NCBI RefSeq assembly: GCF_036687315.1
Contig: NZ_CP144683.1
Location: forward strand, 992,001-1,056,000
DNA from: Sphingopyxis sp. TUF1
Lineage (GTDB): Bacteria; Pseudomonadota; Alphaproteobacteria; Sphingomonadales; Sphingomonadaceae
Direction: 5' to 3'
DNA: 64,000 bases
Under the pieces are notes generated by a model. It was not told the origin of the DNA, searched no databases, and worked only from the letters and a program-made list of their open reading frames with translations. Positions 35,619-44,543 of this stretch are shown here, piece by piece (positions within the stretch are counted from its first letter, which is position 1; each line of letters begins with the position of its first letter). Both the position numbers and the translations under genes were made by a program.

Positions 35619-35930
35619 ATGAGCGGCGGCGACGAGGATTATGTCTATGACGAGGCGAGCGGCGAGTGGCTGTCCGCCGGCGACGCGCGCGACCGTGCAG
35701 CCGCCGCGGCGGCTGGGCCCGAGGTGCGCGATGCAGTCGGCAATCTGCTCGCCGACGGGGATTCGGTCGTTCTGGTAAAGGATCTGGCCGTCAAGGGCGC
35801 GGGGCAGACGCTGAAGGTCGGAACCGTCATCAAGTCGATCCGCCTGACCGGCGACGCGCAGGAAATCGACTGCCGCCACGCGGGGATCAAGGGGCTGGTG
35901 CTGCGCGCGGAGTTTGTGCGAAAGCGGTGA
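35619..35930 (+). CDS. PhnA-domain protein lacking the zinc ribbon
   Basis: 103 residues. The C-terminal ~70 match the PhnA/YjdM SH3-like domain: VRDAVGNLLADGDSVVLVKDLAVKGAGQTLKVGTVIKSIRLTGDAQEIDCRHAGIKGLVLRAEFVRK. Full-length relatives begin with a four-cysteine zinc ribbon; here the N-terminus (MSGGDEDYVYDEASGEWLSAGD) keeps only the spacing of such a segment with no cysteines. It starts four bases after the preceding stop codon and is likely co-transcribed. Role unknown; not linked to phosphonate genes here. Confidence 0.8.
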   Translation: MSGGDEDYVYDEASGEWLSAGDARDRAAAAAAGPEVRDAVGNLLADGDSVVLVKDLAVKGAGQTLKVGTVIKSIRLTGDAQEIDCRHAGIKGLVLRAEFVRKR

Positions 35931-35941
35931 GGTTTGCGCGG

Positions 35942-36829
35942 CTACATCATGAAGCGGACGGAGTTCAGATAATAGGAGGTGATGGGCTGTCCCCCGGCGT
36001 CGAGCGCGGGGGTAAAACGGGCGCGGTTCATGATCCCCCTGCACACCGCATCGTCGAAAGCCTGCGGCCGCGTCGATTGCTGGATGTGACAGCTCGCCGG
36101 CTTGCCTTCGCGATCGACGACGAGCCGGAAAAACACCAGACCCTGACGGCCTTCCCACCGCATTTCCGACGGATAGTCGCTGCTGCTAAGCCATTTTCCG
36201 GGGTTGCCAACCGGCACGGCGCGCCGCGACAAGGTCCGGTGCGCCGCGACGTCGATACCCCAGCCGCGCAACAGGTCATCGGTGCAGGCAGCCAGTGCGC
36301 GTTCAGCAGCGCGCATCGGCCCGGATTCGAGAACCACCGTCTGCTTGCCCGGAATCCGCAGTTCCAGATATTCGATCGCGTCATAAAGCGCTGGATCGAC
36401 GACCGGCAACGGTTGGGTACCGTCGTCCTCGCGGTCCGCGGCGGCCCAAGCAGGATCATGGCCGGTGATGAAAAACCCGCCGACAAGAACGAGCGCTGCC
36501 TTGCCGCTCTCCACCGTCGCCGGTTCGAATGCCTTGTCAAAGGGCTGATCGCCGGGCCCGAATCGCAGCGTGATACGGCGATTGTCGCTGCGCACCTTCA
36601 GCGGATTGCCGACCAGCGTCATATTGACGCGCGGCCCTGGCTGGAACCGGTCGAGCAGGAGCAAAACCTCCTCATCGCCGGTGCCAAACGACCGCGCGAG
36701 GCGGCAGCTGTCAGGGGCATAGTTGACGTGCCACTTCGACGAAGGTGCGAGCCGCAGCGGCTCCTTTGCGGCGGCCGCGGGTGCGGCGATCGCGGCCACC
36801 AGGGCCAATATTGCCAGACGATCGTTCAT
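35942..36829 (-). CDS. Periplasmic protein with C-terminal TonB-like domain
   Basis: Signal peptide MNDRLAILALVAAIAAPAAAA, a ~175-residue central part without a recognised domain (NMTLVGNPLKVRSDNRRITLRFGPGDQPFDKAF), and a C-terminal TonB-type fold (YPSEMRWEGRQGLVFFRLVVDREGKPASCHIQQSTRPQAFDDAVCRGIMNRARFTPALDAGGQPI). No transmembrane anchor or proline spacer, so it is not a standard energy transducer. The two cysteines of the TonB-C part may pair. It is convergent with the PhnA-like gene. Function unknown. Confidence 0.8.
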   Translation of the reverse strand: MNDRLAILALVAAIAAPAAAAKEPLRLAPSSKWHVNYAPDSCRLARSFGTGDEEVLLLLDRFQPGPRVNMTLVGNPLKVRSDNRRITLRFGPGDQPFDKAFEPATVESGKAALVLVGGFFITGHDPAWAAADREDDGTQPLPVVDPALYDAIEYLELRIPGKQTVVLESGPMRAAERALAACTDDLLRGWGIDVAAHRTLSRRAVPVGNPGKWLSSSDYPSEMRWEGRQGLVFFRLVVDREGKPASCHIQQSTRPQAFDDAVCRGIMNRARFTPALDAGGQPITSYYLNSVRFMM

Positions 36830-37036
36830 ATTGCCCCCTTTTGTCCGAGAGCCAGCTTATCGCACTGGATCGAAAGAACAATCAGCCGATTGCACCGTAG
36901 GAGGTATAATCTTCAACATGCGCATTGGCACGGCGGAAGCCGGTAAAGCTCATGCTCGCCGACAGGCCGAGGGCCTCGATTGTTCGGCGACAAAAATGTG
37001 ACCGGCCGATGACGCGCCGTGCCGATGCGCAGACGC

Positions 37037-38407
37037 CTATTCGGCCGCAGGGGCTTCGGCCGCCGCTTCGTCCCCGGGCTCCTCGGCCGCCGTCAGCGCG
37101 CCGTTCTGGACAAGCCAGCGCGGATAGCCCGTCTGCACCGCCGCCATGATGCGGTCGATCGCGGCGGCGACCTGTTCGCCCTCGGCCTCGCGGTCGCGCT
37201 GAACGATGACGCGGCGCGCTTGCGGGTCGATCAGCACGCGGTCGCGGCGGACGAGTTCGCCCACGGTCAGTCCGGCGAGGATCGCGCGTGAATCTTCTTC
37301 GCGCTGTTCGAGCGTCGCGAGGCGGCGGTTGAGTTGTTCTTCGACCTGCACCGCAGCATTCGTCTGTTGCCTGAGCTGGACGATGCTGACGCGCGCCTCG
37401 CGATCGAGCGCCTTGCGGATCCGTTCGGCGAGCGCGGTATCGAGCTTTGCCGCGTAGCGATCGACGAGCACCACGCCATCGACCGCTACCGCGTCGCGCT
37501 CCATGCGGACATTCATACTATCGACGCGGTCGCTTTCGCCCAGCAACGCACGCAGTTCGGTCTGCACCACCGACCGCGCGCGCACTTCGCCCGCGAGGCT
37601 GTTGAGCGTGAGCGCAAGCGGAATCGACAAGATGCCGAGCGTTACCACGATGCCCGCGACCTGCATGGCCGTATGCTGCGGCGTCAGCGACGGCCCGAAG
37701 CGATTGATGCGCGCAATGATCGTCGCCGCAAAGGCAATCGCGAGCGTGTTCGTCAGGAACAGCAGTGCGGCGCCGACGGCAAAGTCGAAGCGCCCCGTTG
37801 CGAGGCCGAAACCGATCGTCGACAGCGGCGGCACCAGCGCCGTCGCGATCGCGACGCCCACCATCACCCCCGAAAGCTTGCGCATGATCGCATAGACGCC
37901 GGCGATGCCGCCGACGACCGCGACGCCAAGGTCCAGCAGGGTCGGCTCCGTTCGTGCGCGAAGTTCGGGCGTAACGTCGCGGATCGGCGACAGCCAGATC
38001 AGCACCATCGCGACGAGGATCGCGAGCGCCATGCCCGCGGCCATCGTTACCAGCGACCGCTTGATAAGATTGCTTTCGAGCGTCGCGAGGCCGAACCCGA
38101 TGCCCATAATCGGGCCGAGCAACGGCGAAACGAGCATGGCCCCGATGACGACCGGCGCCGAGCTTTGCAGCAGCCCCAGCGTCGCGATCGCCGACGACAG
38201 CGTGATCAGCAGCAGGAATTTCCTGTCGAGGCGGGCGTCGCGCGCGACGCTGGCCAGGACAACCGCGCGGCCATGGTCGCTGCCAACGCCGTCGTCGTCG
38301 CTGTCGTCCTCGGCATCGCTGGTCTCACCCCGACGGGCCGACCGGCGACCACCGGCATTGAACGGCGCATCGCCGAGGCCCGGCACGCCAGGATGATGGC
38401 CGGCCAT
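37037..38407 (-). CDS. DUF389 membrane protein
   Basis: Integral membrane protein of unknown function. After a ~60-residue hydrophilic, Asp/Ser-rich N-terminus come about six transmembrane helices (FLLLITLSSAIATLGLLQSSAPVVIGAMLVSPLLGPIMGIGFGLAT is the DUF389 hallmark) up to about residue 270, then a ~150-residue cytoplasmic domain with coiled-coil-like stretch VEEQLNRRLATLEQREEDSRAILAGL, ending in an Ala/Glu-rich tail. The start lies 11 bases after the etfA stop, so it may be read on the etf transcript. Confidence 0.85.
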   Translation of the reverse strand: MAGHHPGVPGLGDAPFNAGGRRSARRGETSDAEDDSDDDGVGSDHGRAVVLASVARDARLDRKFLLLITLSSAIATLGLLQSSAPVVIGAMLVSPLLGPIMGIGFGLATLESNLIKRSLVTMAAGMALAILVAMVLIWLSPIRDVTPELRARTEPTLLDLGVAVVGGIAGVYAIMRKLSGVMVGVAIATALVPPLSTIGFGLATGRFDFAVGAALLFLTNTLAIAFAATIIARINRFGPSLTPQHTAMQVAGIVVTLGILSIPLALTLNSLAGEVRARSVVQTELRALLGESDRVDSMNVRMERDAVAVDGVVLVDRYAAKLDTALAERIRKALDREARVSIVQLRQQTNAAVQVEEQLNRRLATLEQREEDSRAILAGLTVGELVRRDRVLIDPQARRVIVQRDREAEGEQVAAAIDRIMAAVQTGYPRWLVQNGALTAAEEPGDEAAAEAPAAE

Positions 38408-38418
38408 GGCGCGGCGGG

Positions 38419-39348
38419 TCAGATCTTGCCGGTCAGTTCGGGCACCGCGCTGAACAGGTCAGCGACGAGGCCGAAGTCGGCGACCTGAAAGATCGGCGCA
38501 TCCTCGTCCTTGTTGATCGCGACGATGGTTTTGGAATCTTTCATGCCCGCAAGGTGCTGGATCGCACCCGAAATGCCGATGGCGAAATAAACCTCCGGCG
38601 CGACGATCTTGCCGGTCTGGCCGACCTGATAGTCGTTGGGAACATAGCCCGCGTCGACCGCGGCGCGGCTGGCGCCGAGCGCGGCGTTGAGCTTGTCGGC
38701 GAGCGGCACGATGACTTCCTGATACTTCTCGCTCGAACCCAGCGCGCGGCCGCCCGACACGATGATCTTCGCCGAGGTGAGTTCGGGGCGATCCTGCTTG
38801 GCGATCTCGGCGCCGACGAAGCTCGAGATACCGGCATCGCTGCCGCCACCGACCGCTTCGATGCTGCCCGAACCGCCCGTGGTCGCCGCCTTGTCGAACG
38901 CGGTGCCGCGCACGGTCAGGACCAGCTTGGCGTCCGACGATTCGACGGTCGCAATCGCGTTGCCGGCGTAGATCGGGCGGGTGAAAGTCTTCGGACCTTC
39001 GACCGACAGAATTTCGCTGATCTGCATCACGTCGAGAAGCGCGGCGACGCGCGGCGCGATATTCTTGCCGGTCGTGGTCGCGGGTGCGACGAACGCATCA
39101 TGCGACGACATCAATTCAGCGACGAGCGGCGCGATATTTTCGGGCAGATTGTGACCGAAAGCGGCATTGTCGGCGACATGCACCTTGCCGACGCCTGCAA
39201 TCTGCGCGGCATCCTTGGCCACGCCATCGACGCCCGAACCGGCGACGAGCAGATGGACCTCGCCGAGCTTCGACGCGGCGGTCACCGCGGCAAGCGTGGC
39301 ATCCTTGACGGCGGTGCCGTCATGTTCGACCCAAACCAGAGTTTTCAT
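38419..39348 (-). CDS. etfA: Electron transfer flavoprotein subunit alpha
   Basis: With EtfB forms the FAD-containing heterodimer that takes electrons from acyl-CoA and other dehydrogenases to ETF-ubiquinone oxidoreductase. The N-terminal domain ([37 protein letters not shown]) is followed by the FAD-binding C-terminal domain: [108 protein letters not shown], all canonical. Length 309 aa. It is separated from etfB by ~107 bp holding a palindromic repeat. Confidence 0.97.
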   Translation of the reverse strand: MKTLVWVEHDGTAVKDATLAAVTAASKLGEVHLLVAGSGVDGVAKDAAQIAGVGKVHVADNAAFGHNLPENIAPLVAELMSSHDAFVAPATTTGKNIAPRVAALLDVMQISEILSVEGPKTFTRPIYAGNAIATVESSDAKLVLTVRGTAFDKAATTGGSGSIEAVGGGSDAGISSFVGAEIAKQDRPELTSAKIIVSGGRALGSSEKYQEVIVPLADKLNAALGASRAAVDAGYVPNDYQVGQTGKIVAPEVYFAIGISGAIQHLAGMKDSKTIVAINKDEDAPIFQVADFGLVADLFSAVPELTGKI

Positions 39349-39367
39349 ATCTAAACTTCCCTCTATT

Positions 39368-39442
39368 CCGTTCGGGCTGAGCCTGTCGAAGCCCTGTTTT
39401 TCTTCAAGAAGAACGGCCCTTCGACAAGCTCAGGGCGAACGG
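39368..39442. repeat. Family III palindromic repeat between etfB and etfA
   Basis: Left arm CCGTTCGGGCTGAGCCTGTC onward (39368-39394) and inverted right arm ending AAGCTCAGGGCGAACGG (39415-39442). Lies within the etf operon and may modulate the downstream gene's mRNA level. Confidence 0.85.
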
Positions 39443-39455
39443 GGGTTGGAATATC

Positions 39456-40205
39456 TTAGCTGTGGACGCCCATCGCTTTGAGCTTGGCAACCAGTTCGTC
39501 GACATCGGCGACCTTGACGCCCGCCGAGCGGACGGGCGGTTCCGAAACCTTGACCGTCTTGACGCGCGGCGCGGTATCGACGCCATAATCGGCGGGTGAC
39601 TTCACATCGAGCGGCTTCGACTTCGCCTTCATGATGTTCGGCAGCGAAGCATAGCGCGGTTCGTTGAGGCGAAGGTCGGTGGTGACGATCGCGGGAAGCT
39701 TGAGCTTCACCGTCTCGAGGCCGCCGTCGACTTCGCGCGTCACGCTGACATGCTCCCCGTCGACATTCACCGCGCTGGCAAAGGTGCCCTGCGCCCAGCC
39801 AGTGAGCGCAGCCAGCATCTGGCCGGTCTGATTGTTGTCGCCGTCGATCGCCTGCTTGCCGAGAATGACAAGGCCGGGGGCTTCGGCGTCGGCGATGGCT
39901 TTGAGGATCTTTGCAATCGCCAGCGGCTCAACCTCATCGTCGGTCTGGACGAGGATCGCGCGGTCGGCGCCCATCGCGAGCGCGGTGCGCAGCGTTTCCT
40001 GCGCCTTGGCCGGGCCAATCGACACCGCGACGATCTCGGTCGCGACACCCTTTTCCTTCAGGCGGATCGCTTCTTCGACTGCGATCTCGTCGAACGGGTT
40101 CATCGACATTTTGACATTGGCGAGGTCAACGCCGGTGCCGTCGGCCTTCACTCGCGGCTTGACGTTGTAATCGAGCACCCGCTTCACGGGGACGAGGATT
40201 TTCAT
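39456..40205 (-). CDS. etfB: Electron transfer flavoprotein subunit beta
   Basis: Partner of EtfA; binds AMP and part of the FAD pocket. [53 protein letters not shown] is the standard N-terminus, [31 protein letters not shown] the signature region, and [31 protein letters not shown] the C-terminal recognition segment. 249 aa is full length. A LiuR-like palindrome lies 43-64 bp upstream, suggesting control together with acyl-CoA or branched-chain amino acid breakdown. Confidence 0.97.
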   Translation of the reverse strand: MKILVPVKRVLDYNVKPRVKADGTGVDLANVKMSMNPFDEIAVEEAIRLKEKGVATEIVAVSIGPAKAQETLRTALAMGADRAILVQTDDEVEPLAIAKILKAIADAEAPGLVILGKQAIDGDNNQTGQMLAALTGWAQGTFASAVNVDGEHVSVTREVDGGLETVKLKLPAIVTTDLRLNEPRYASLPNIMKAKSKPLDVKSPADYGVDTAPRVKTVKVSEPPVRSAGVKVADVDELVAKLKAMGVHS

Positions 40206-40247
40206 GGGCTCAAAGCTCCTCTCAGCAAATTGTGCACTGCGCCATAA

Positions 40248-40269
40248 TTGGCGTTTACGTAAACGTCAA
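40248..40269. promoter_or_regulatory. 22-bp palindrome upstream of etfB (LiuR-like operator)
   Basis: Core CGTTTACGTAAACG (40252-40265) is a perfect 14-base palindrome; extended to 22 bases with one mismatch pair (TTGGCG...CGTCAA). It lies about 43-64 bases before the etfB start. It resembles operators described for MerR-type LiuR, which controls branched-chain amino acid and acyl-CoA oxidation genes, but the regulator is not in this window. Confidence 0.6.
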
Positions 40270-40286
40270 CCAGTGGTCCCCGATTA

Positions 40287-40468
40287 CCTTCTCCCTTGAG
40301 GGGAGAAGGATAGGGAGCCTTATCGCCGCAGGCGATTAGGCGGACTTGGATGAGGGTTAGCGGAGCAAAGCTCCGCGCGAGCCGTTGGCTCGCTTACCCC
40401 TCACCCAGCTTCGACTAGCGAGCAAGCTCGCAAGTCTCCGCAACCCTCTCCCGCAAGGGGAGAGGGTT
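40287..40468. repeat. Cluster of small hairpins (family V) between sucC and etfB
   Basis: Bounded by CCTTCTCCC-TTGAG-GGGAGAAGG (40287-40309) and AACCCTCTCCC...GGGAGAGGGTT (40442-40468). Between them lie at least four more short hairpins such as AGCGGAG-CAAA-CTCCGC and CGAGCC-GTT-GGCTCG. No coding signal. It resembles dispersed repeats of other proteobacteria. Confidence 0.8.
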
Positions 40469-40478
40469 TAATCGGTCA

Positions 40479-41687
<1,209 letters not shown>

Positions 41688-41814
41688 GAGGTCTGCCGGG
41701 CCTTTCGACTCTGGAAGGAGAGAAGATCGGCGCCGCCTAAGCACAAGTTGCGCAGCAAGGCTACCCCTGCCGCGCCCAGTTTATCTTGGATGGGCCAAAG
41801 CTCGGCCTATGGCA

Positions 41815-42126
41815 TCACCGCAGCGCGCAAACGGCTGCCGAGCTGGTCGATACCGCCAATATCTCCGGATCCTTGAGCGCGCGCACCTTGTGCAGGAACT
41901 GCGCAAGCGTCAGGTCGGTAATATGCTTGTCCTTGAGACTGCCCAGCGAAGCCAGGCGGCGAAGCTGGAGCAACGACAGTCGGTCGACCATGCGTTCGGC
42001 CATGCACGCCGACATCGCTTTCGACAGCCCGGCATTGTTGAGCCCTGTGCGCAGCCGCGTCTCGGGTGTCGCGCAGGCCGACAGGAGGAGGACCAGCGCG
42101 GCGGCCGGCACAATGGCGCGTTTCAT
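41815..42126 (-). CDS. Small lipoprotein of unknown function
   Basis: 103 residues with a lipoprotein signal (MKRAIVPAAALVLLLSACATPETR, lipobox LSAC) and a helical body (LRTGLNNAGLSKAMSACMAERMVDRLSLLQLRRLASLGSLKDKHITDLTLAQFLHKVRAL). No domain recognised. It lies just after the beta-lactamase-fold gene (7 bp), likely in the same transcript. Confidence 0.75.
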   Translation of the reverse strand: MKRAIVPAAALVLLLSACATPETRLRTGLNNAGLSKAMSACMAERMVDRLSLLQLRRLASLGSLKDKHITDLTLAQFLHKVRALKDPEILAVSTSSAAVCALR

Positions 42127-42133
42127 GGCACGA

Positions 42134-43303
42134 TCACTTTCCGTGAAATTCGGCGACGGCGCCCGACACCGCCTGCATCAGCTCCATCCGCGCGGGCACC
42201 GATGCCGTGGTGTCGCCCAACAGCACGACGATCGCATAGCGGGTGCCATCGGGCGCGGTCGCGATACCGATGTCGTTATAGCCAGCGGTCGCGCCCTTGT
42301 AATTCTGGCCCGTTCCCGTCTTGTGCAGAAATTTCCAGCCCGCCGGAAGTCCGGCCTTGAGCCGCTGCGGTCCGCTCTTGGTCCGGCTCATCACGTCGAG
42401 CACATATTCAGTCGATTCGGGCGATAACAGCGCGCCCCGCGCGAGCCGGGTCAGCGCGCTGGCGATCGCCGCGGGGCTCGCGCCATCGGGCGGATTGGCA
42501 AGATAGGCGTTGCGCGCCGCCAGCCGTATCGAATCGGGCAGCGCCGCGCGCGCCTGTTCAAAATTGCGGCCGACCGAATAGGCCTGCTGCCATTTGAGGC
42601 CCGCGGTCCCCGCCTGAAGCAATCGCTCGCCAGGGCCGAAACGGATCGCGCCGAGCGCCTTGTTGTCGATGAAGCGCCGCACCGCTTCGGGGCCCCCGAC
42701 AGTACGCAGCAAGCTGTCGTTCGCGGTATTATCGCTGCGCGTGATCGCGGTTTCGATAAGCTCGCGTACGCTCATCGTCACCGACCCTTCGGCGCGGACG
42801 CGCGCCGCGAGCGGCTGATAAAAGAGCGTGAGATCCTCAGGCCCGATGCGCACACGCTGGTCGAGCGTGAGCCGTCCCCGATCGACAGCGTCGAGCGCGG
42901 TCAGCACGACCCAAAGTTTCGATACGCTTTGCTGCGGAAACAGGTCGCCCCCGCGCTGCGCCAATGCCCATTCGCCGTCGATCCTCTGGACGGCGATACC
43001 CGTCTTGCCGGGAAAGGCACGCCACAGTGCCTCGATGCGATCCTGCAACCCGGCGGGCGCGCGACGAAAGCCGGGGTCGACCGGCCCCGAAACGCGCGGC
43101 ATTGCTGCAGGCACCGGCTGCCCGATCGGCACCGTTACCGACCCACTCGGTCCGCGCGCCGCCTGAGGCTGCTTTTGCGGTTGTTGCTGCGGCGCCTGCG
43201 CGCGCGGAACTGGGATGACGGCGGCGCTGCTGACGCAGCCCGCGAGCACCGCGGCGCTCATCATAATCGCGAGGAGCTGCCTGCCGGAAAACTCAACCTT
43301 CAT
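42134..43303 (-). CDS. Class A beta-lactamase-like serine hydrolase, lipoprotein
   Basis: Lipobox LAGC in MKVEFSGRQLLAIMMSAAVLAGCVSS, followed by a Pro/Gln-rich linker and the beta-lactamase fold. Catalytic motifs seen: SxxK in FPQQSVSKLWVV, SDN in AITRSDNTANDSLLRTVGG, KTG in FLHKTGTGQN. The omega-loop glutamate that activates water in true class A enzymes is not evident, so hydrolysis of beta-lactams is uncertain; it may be a penicillin-interacting or other serine hydrolase. I start at MKVEFSG; the upstream extension looks non-coding. Confidence 0.85.
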   Translation of the reverse strand: MKVEFSGRQLLAIMMSAAVLAGCVSSAAVIPVPRAQAPQQQPQKQPQAARGPSGSVTVPIGQPVPAAMPRVSGPVDPGFRRAPAGLQDRIEALWRAFPGKTGIAVQRIDGEWALAQRGGDLFPQQSVSKLWVVLTALDAVDRGRLTLDQRVRIGPEDLTLFYQPLAARVRAEGSVTMSVRELIETAITRSDNTANDSLLRTVGGPEAVRRFIDNKALGAIRFGPGERLLQAGTAGLKWQQAYSVGRNFEQARAALPDSIRLAARNAYLANPPDGASPAAIASALTRLARGALLSPESTEYVLDVMSRTKSGPQRLKAGLPAGWKFLHKTGTGQNYKGATAGYNDIGIATAPDGTRYAIVVLLGDTTASVPARMELMQAVSGAVAEFHGK

Positions 43304-43437
43304 TCGAACCCCGCAATTGCGACCTTTATTACCCCGATCCCCCGTCGGCACCGGATGGTGGTCGCGCACGCGCATTGAGCGGGCCAGCGATTTGCGACGA
43401 ACGATTCTTCCACCGCGATAAGTTGCGGAACCGCAGG

Positions 43438-44124
43438 TCAGGGAGCAGGCGTCGCGCGCACCATGGCAGGAAACAGTCGCTTCAGGGCCGCCAGCTTGGG
43501 CGCATCCCAGCGCAATATATACGCGTTGCGCGGGTTGCGGCGCATGAAATCCTGGTGACCGGCTTCGGCCGGATAAAAGCTTTTGTAGCGTTCGATCGGC
43601 ACGACGATGGGTTTGGCAAAATATCCGCCGCGGCCGATTTGCGTCAGATAGGCGGTCGCAACCTGGCGCTGCACCGCGTCGAGCGGCACGATCGCGGCGC
43701 GATATTGCGGTCCCACATCGGGGCCCTGCCGGTCCTTCAGCGTCGGGTCGGCGACCACCGAAAACAGGATACGCAGCAAGGTGCCGTAACTGACCTGCGT
43801 GGGATCATAGACGATCCGCACCGCCTCGGCATGGCCCGATGCACCGTCGTGCGTCCGTTCATATTGGGCGGTCGTGGCGCTGCCGCCATGATAGCCCGAT
43901 TCGACCGAAATCACGCCTTTCACATGCGAAAAGACGCCCTCGACGCCCCAGAAGCATCCGCCCGCGAGCACCGCGGTCGCGCGCTTCGCGGACACCGCCG
44001 GATCGGTGAGCGCGGCGGGCAGCTTCACGAAGCTTTCGGCCTGCGCCGGCGCGCATTGCGCGAGCAATGCGCCCGCAACGAGCGCCGTAAACGCGCGAAG
44101 CATCGACCGGCCGCGTCCTTGCAT
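43438..44124 (-). CDS. msrA: Peptide-methionine (S)-S-oxide reductase MsrA, exported
   Basis: Reduces the S-form of methionine sulfoxide in proteins. A signal peptide (LRAFTALVAGALLAQCAPAQA) directs it to the periplasm. The catalytic cysteine sits in VLAGGCFWGVEGVFSHVKGV; ESGYHGGSATTAQYERTHDGASGHAEAVRIVYDPTQVSYGTLL, QGPDVGPQYRAAIVP and FYPAEAGHQDFMRRNP are standard MsrA blocks. The first ATG overlaps the stop of a 35-residue ORF (TGATG); alternatively translation begins at 44103. No msrB is adjacent. Confidence 0.92.
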   Translation of the reverse strand: MQGRGRSMLRAFTALVAGALLAQCAPAQAESFVKLPAALTDPAVSAKRATAVLAGGCFWGVEGVFSHVKGVISVESGYHGGSATTAQYERTHDGASGHAEAVRIVYDPTQVSYGTLLRILFSVVADPTLKDRQGPDVGPQYRAAIVPLDAVQRQVATAYLTQIGRGGYFAKPIVVPIERYKSFYPAEAGHQDFMRRNPRNAYILRWDAPKLAALKRLFPAMVRATPAP

Positions 44125-44231
44125 CAGACCGGAATCGCGACCGCAGGCTGGTTCAAAACGATATAGGTCGCGCCGATCGCAAAGCCGGCGAGCATGGTCA
44201 AAAACCAGTCCGAACGAAGAATGGAGAGCAT
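44124..44231 (-). CDS. 35-residue membrane peptide upstream of msrA
   Basis: Encodes a peptide beginning MLSILRSDWFLTMLAGFAIG and continuing with a second hydrophobic half and PAVAIPV, i.e. one or two short transmembrane stretches. A GAGG lies about 5-8 bases upstream, and its TGA overlaps an ATG in the msrA frame (TGATG), suggesting coupling. No homology recognised; the composition is consistent with a small inner membrane protein. Confidence 0.55.
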   Translation of the reverse strand: MLSILRSDWFLTMLAGFAIGATYIVLNQPAVAIPV

Positions 44232-44543
44232 AGGGGCCTCGTGTCATTATATCTGTTTCGCGGCCTAGGCCGCCTTGGGTACACCGGCGATATGACGCGC
44301 CCCTGCCATATGTTCAGTGATAGCGGTCACTCTATCCAGAATGGCTTACTATCCGGTGAACCGGGTGCTTAACCGTCGTTCAGGTTCAAATAGGGCAGGT
44401 AAAATCTATTTCAAGACCGATCGGTATAAAATATCGCTTACAGTTCTCGTCATCCCGGCGAAGGCCGGAATCTCGCTGGTGCATCAGGCCGAGAGGGTGA
44501 AATCCCGGCCTTCGCCGGGATGACCACTCAGAGAGGAAAGCCG
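44232..44543. other. 312-bp gene-free stretch between msrA unit and aminotransferase
   Basis: Contains an AT-richer region (44311-44440) and a family I repeat at 44449-44524. No ORF or terminator recognised. Confidence 0.7.
44449..44524. repeat. Family I palindromic repeat
   Basis: Arms GTCATCCCGGCGAAGGCCGG (44449 onward) and, inverted, CCGGCCTTCGCCGGGATGAC (ending 44524), with about 30 bases between. Lies 20 bases from the aminotransferase stop. Confidence 0.85.

Noticed and set aside
36899..37001. AGGAGG and TATAAT followed by a 27-codon ORF on the plus strand (36918 onward)
   Set aside because: The spacing of AGGAGG to the ATG is too long, no -35 lies at a proper distance, and the peptide is unlike a stable protein; chance is the simpler explanation.
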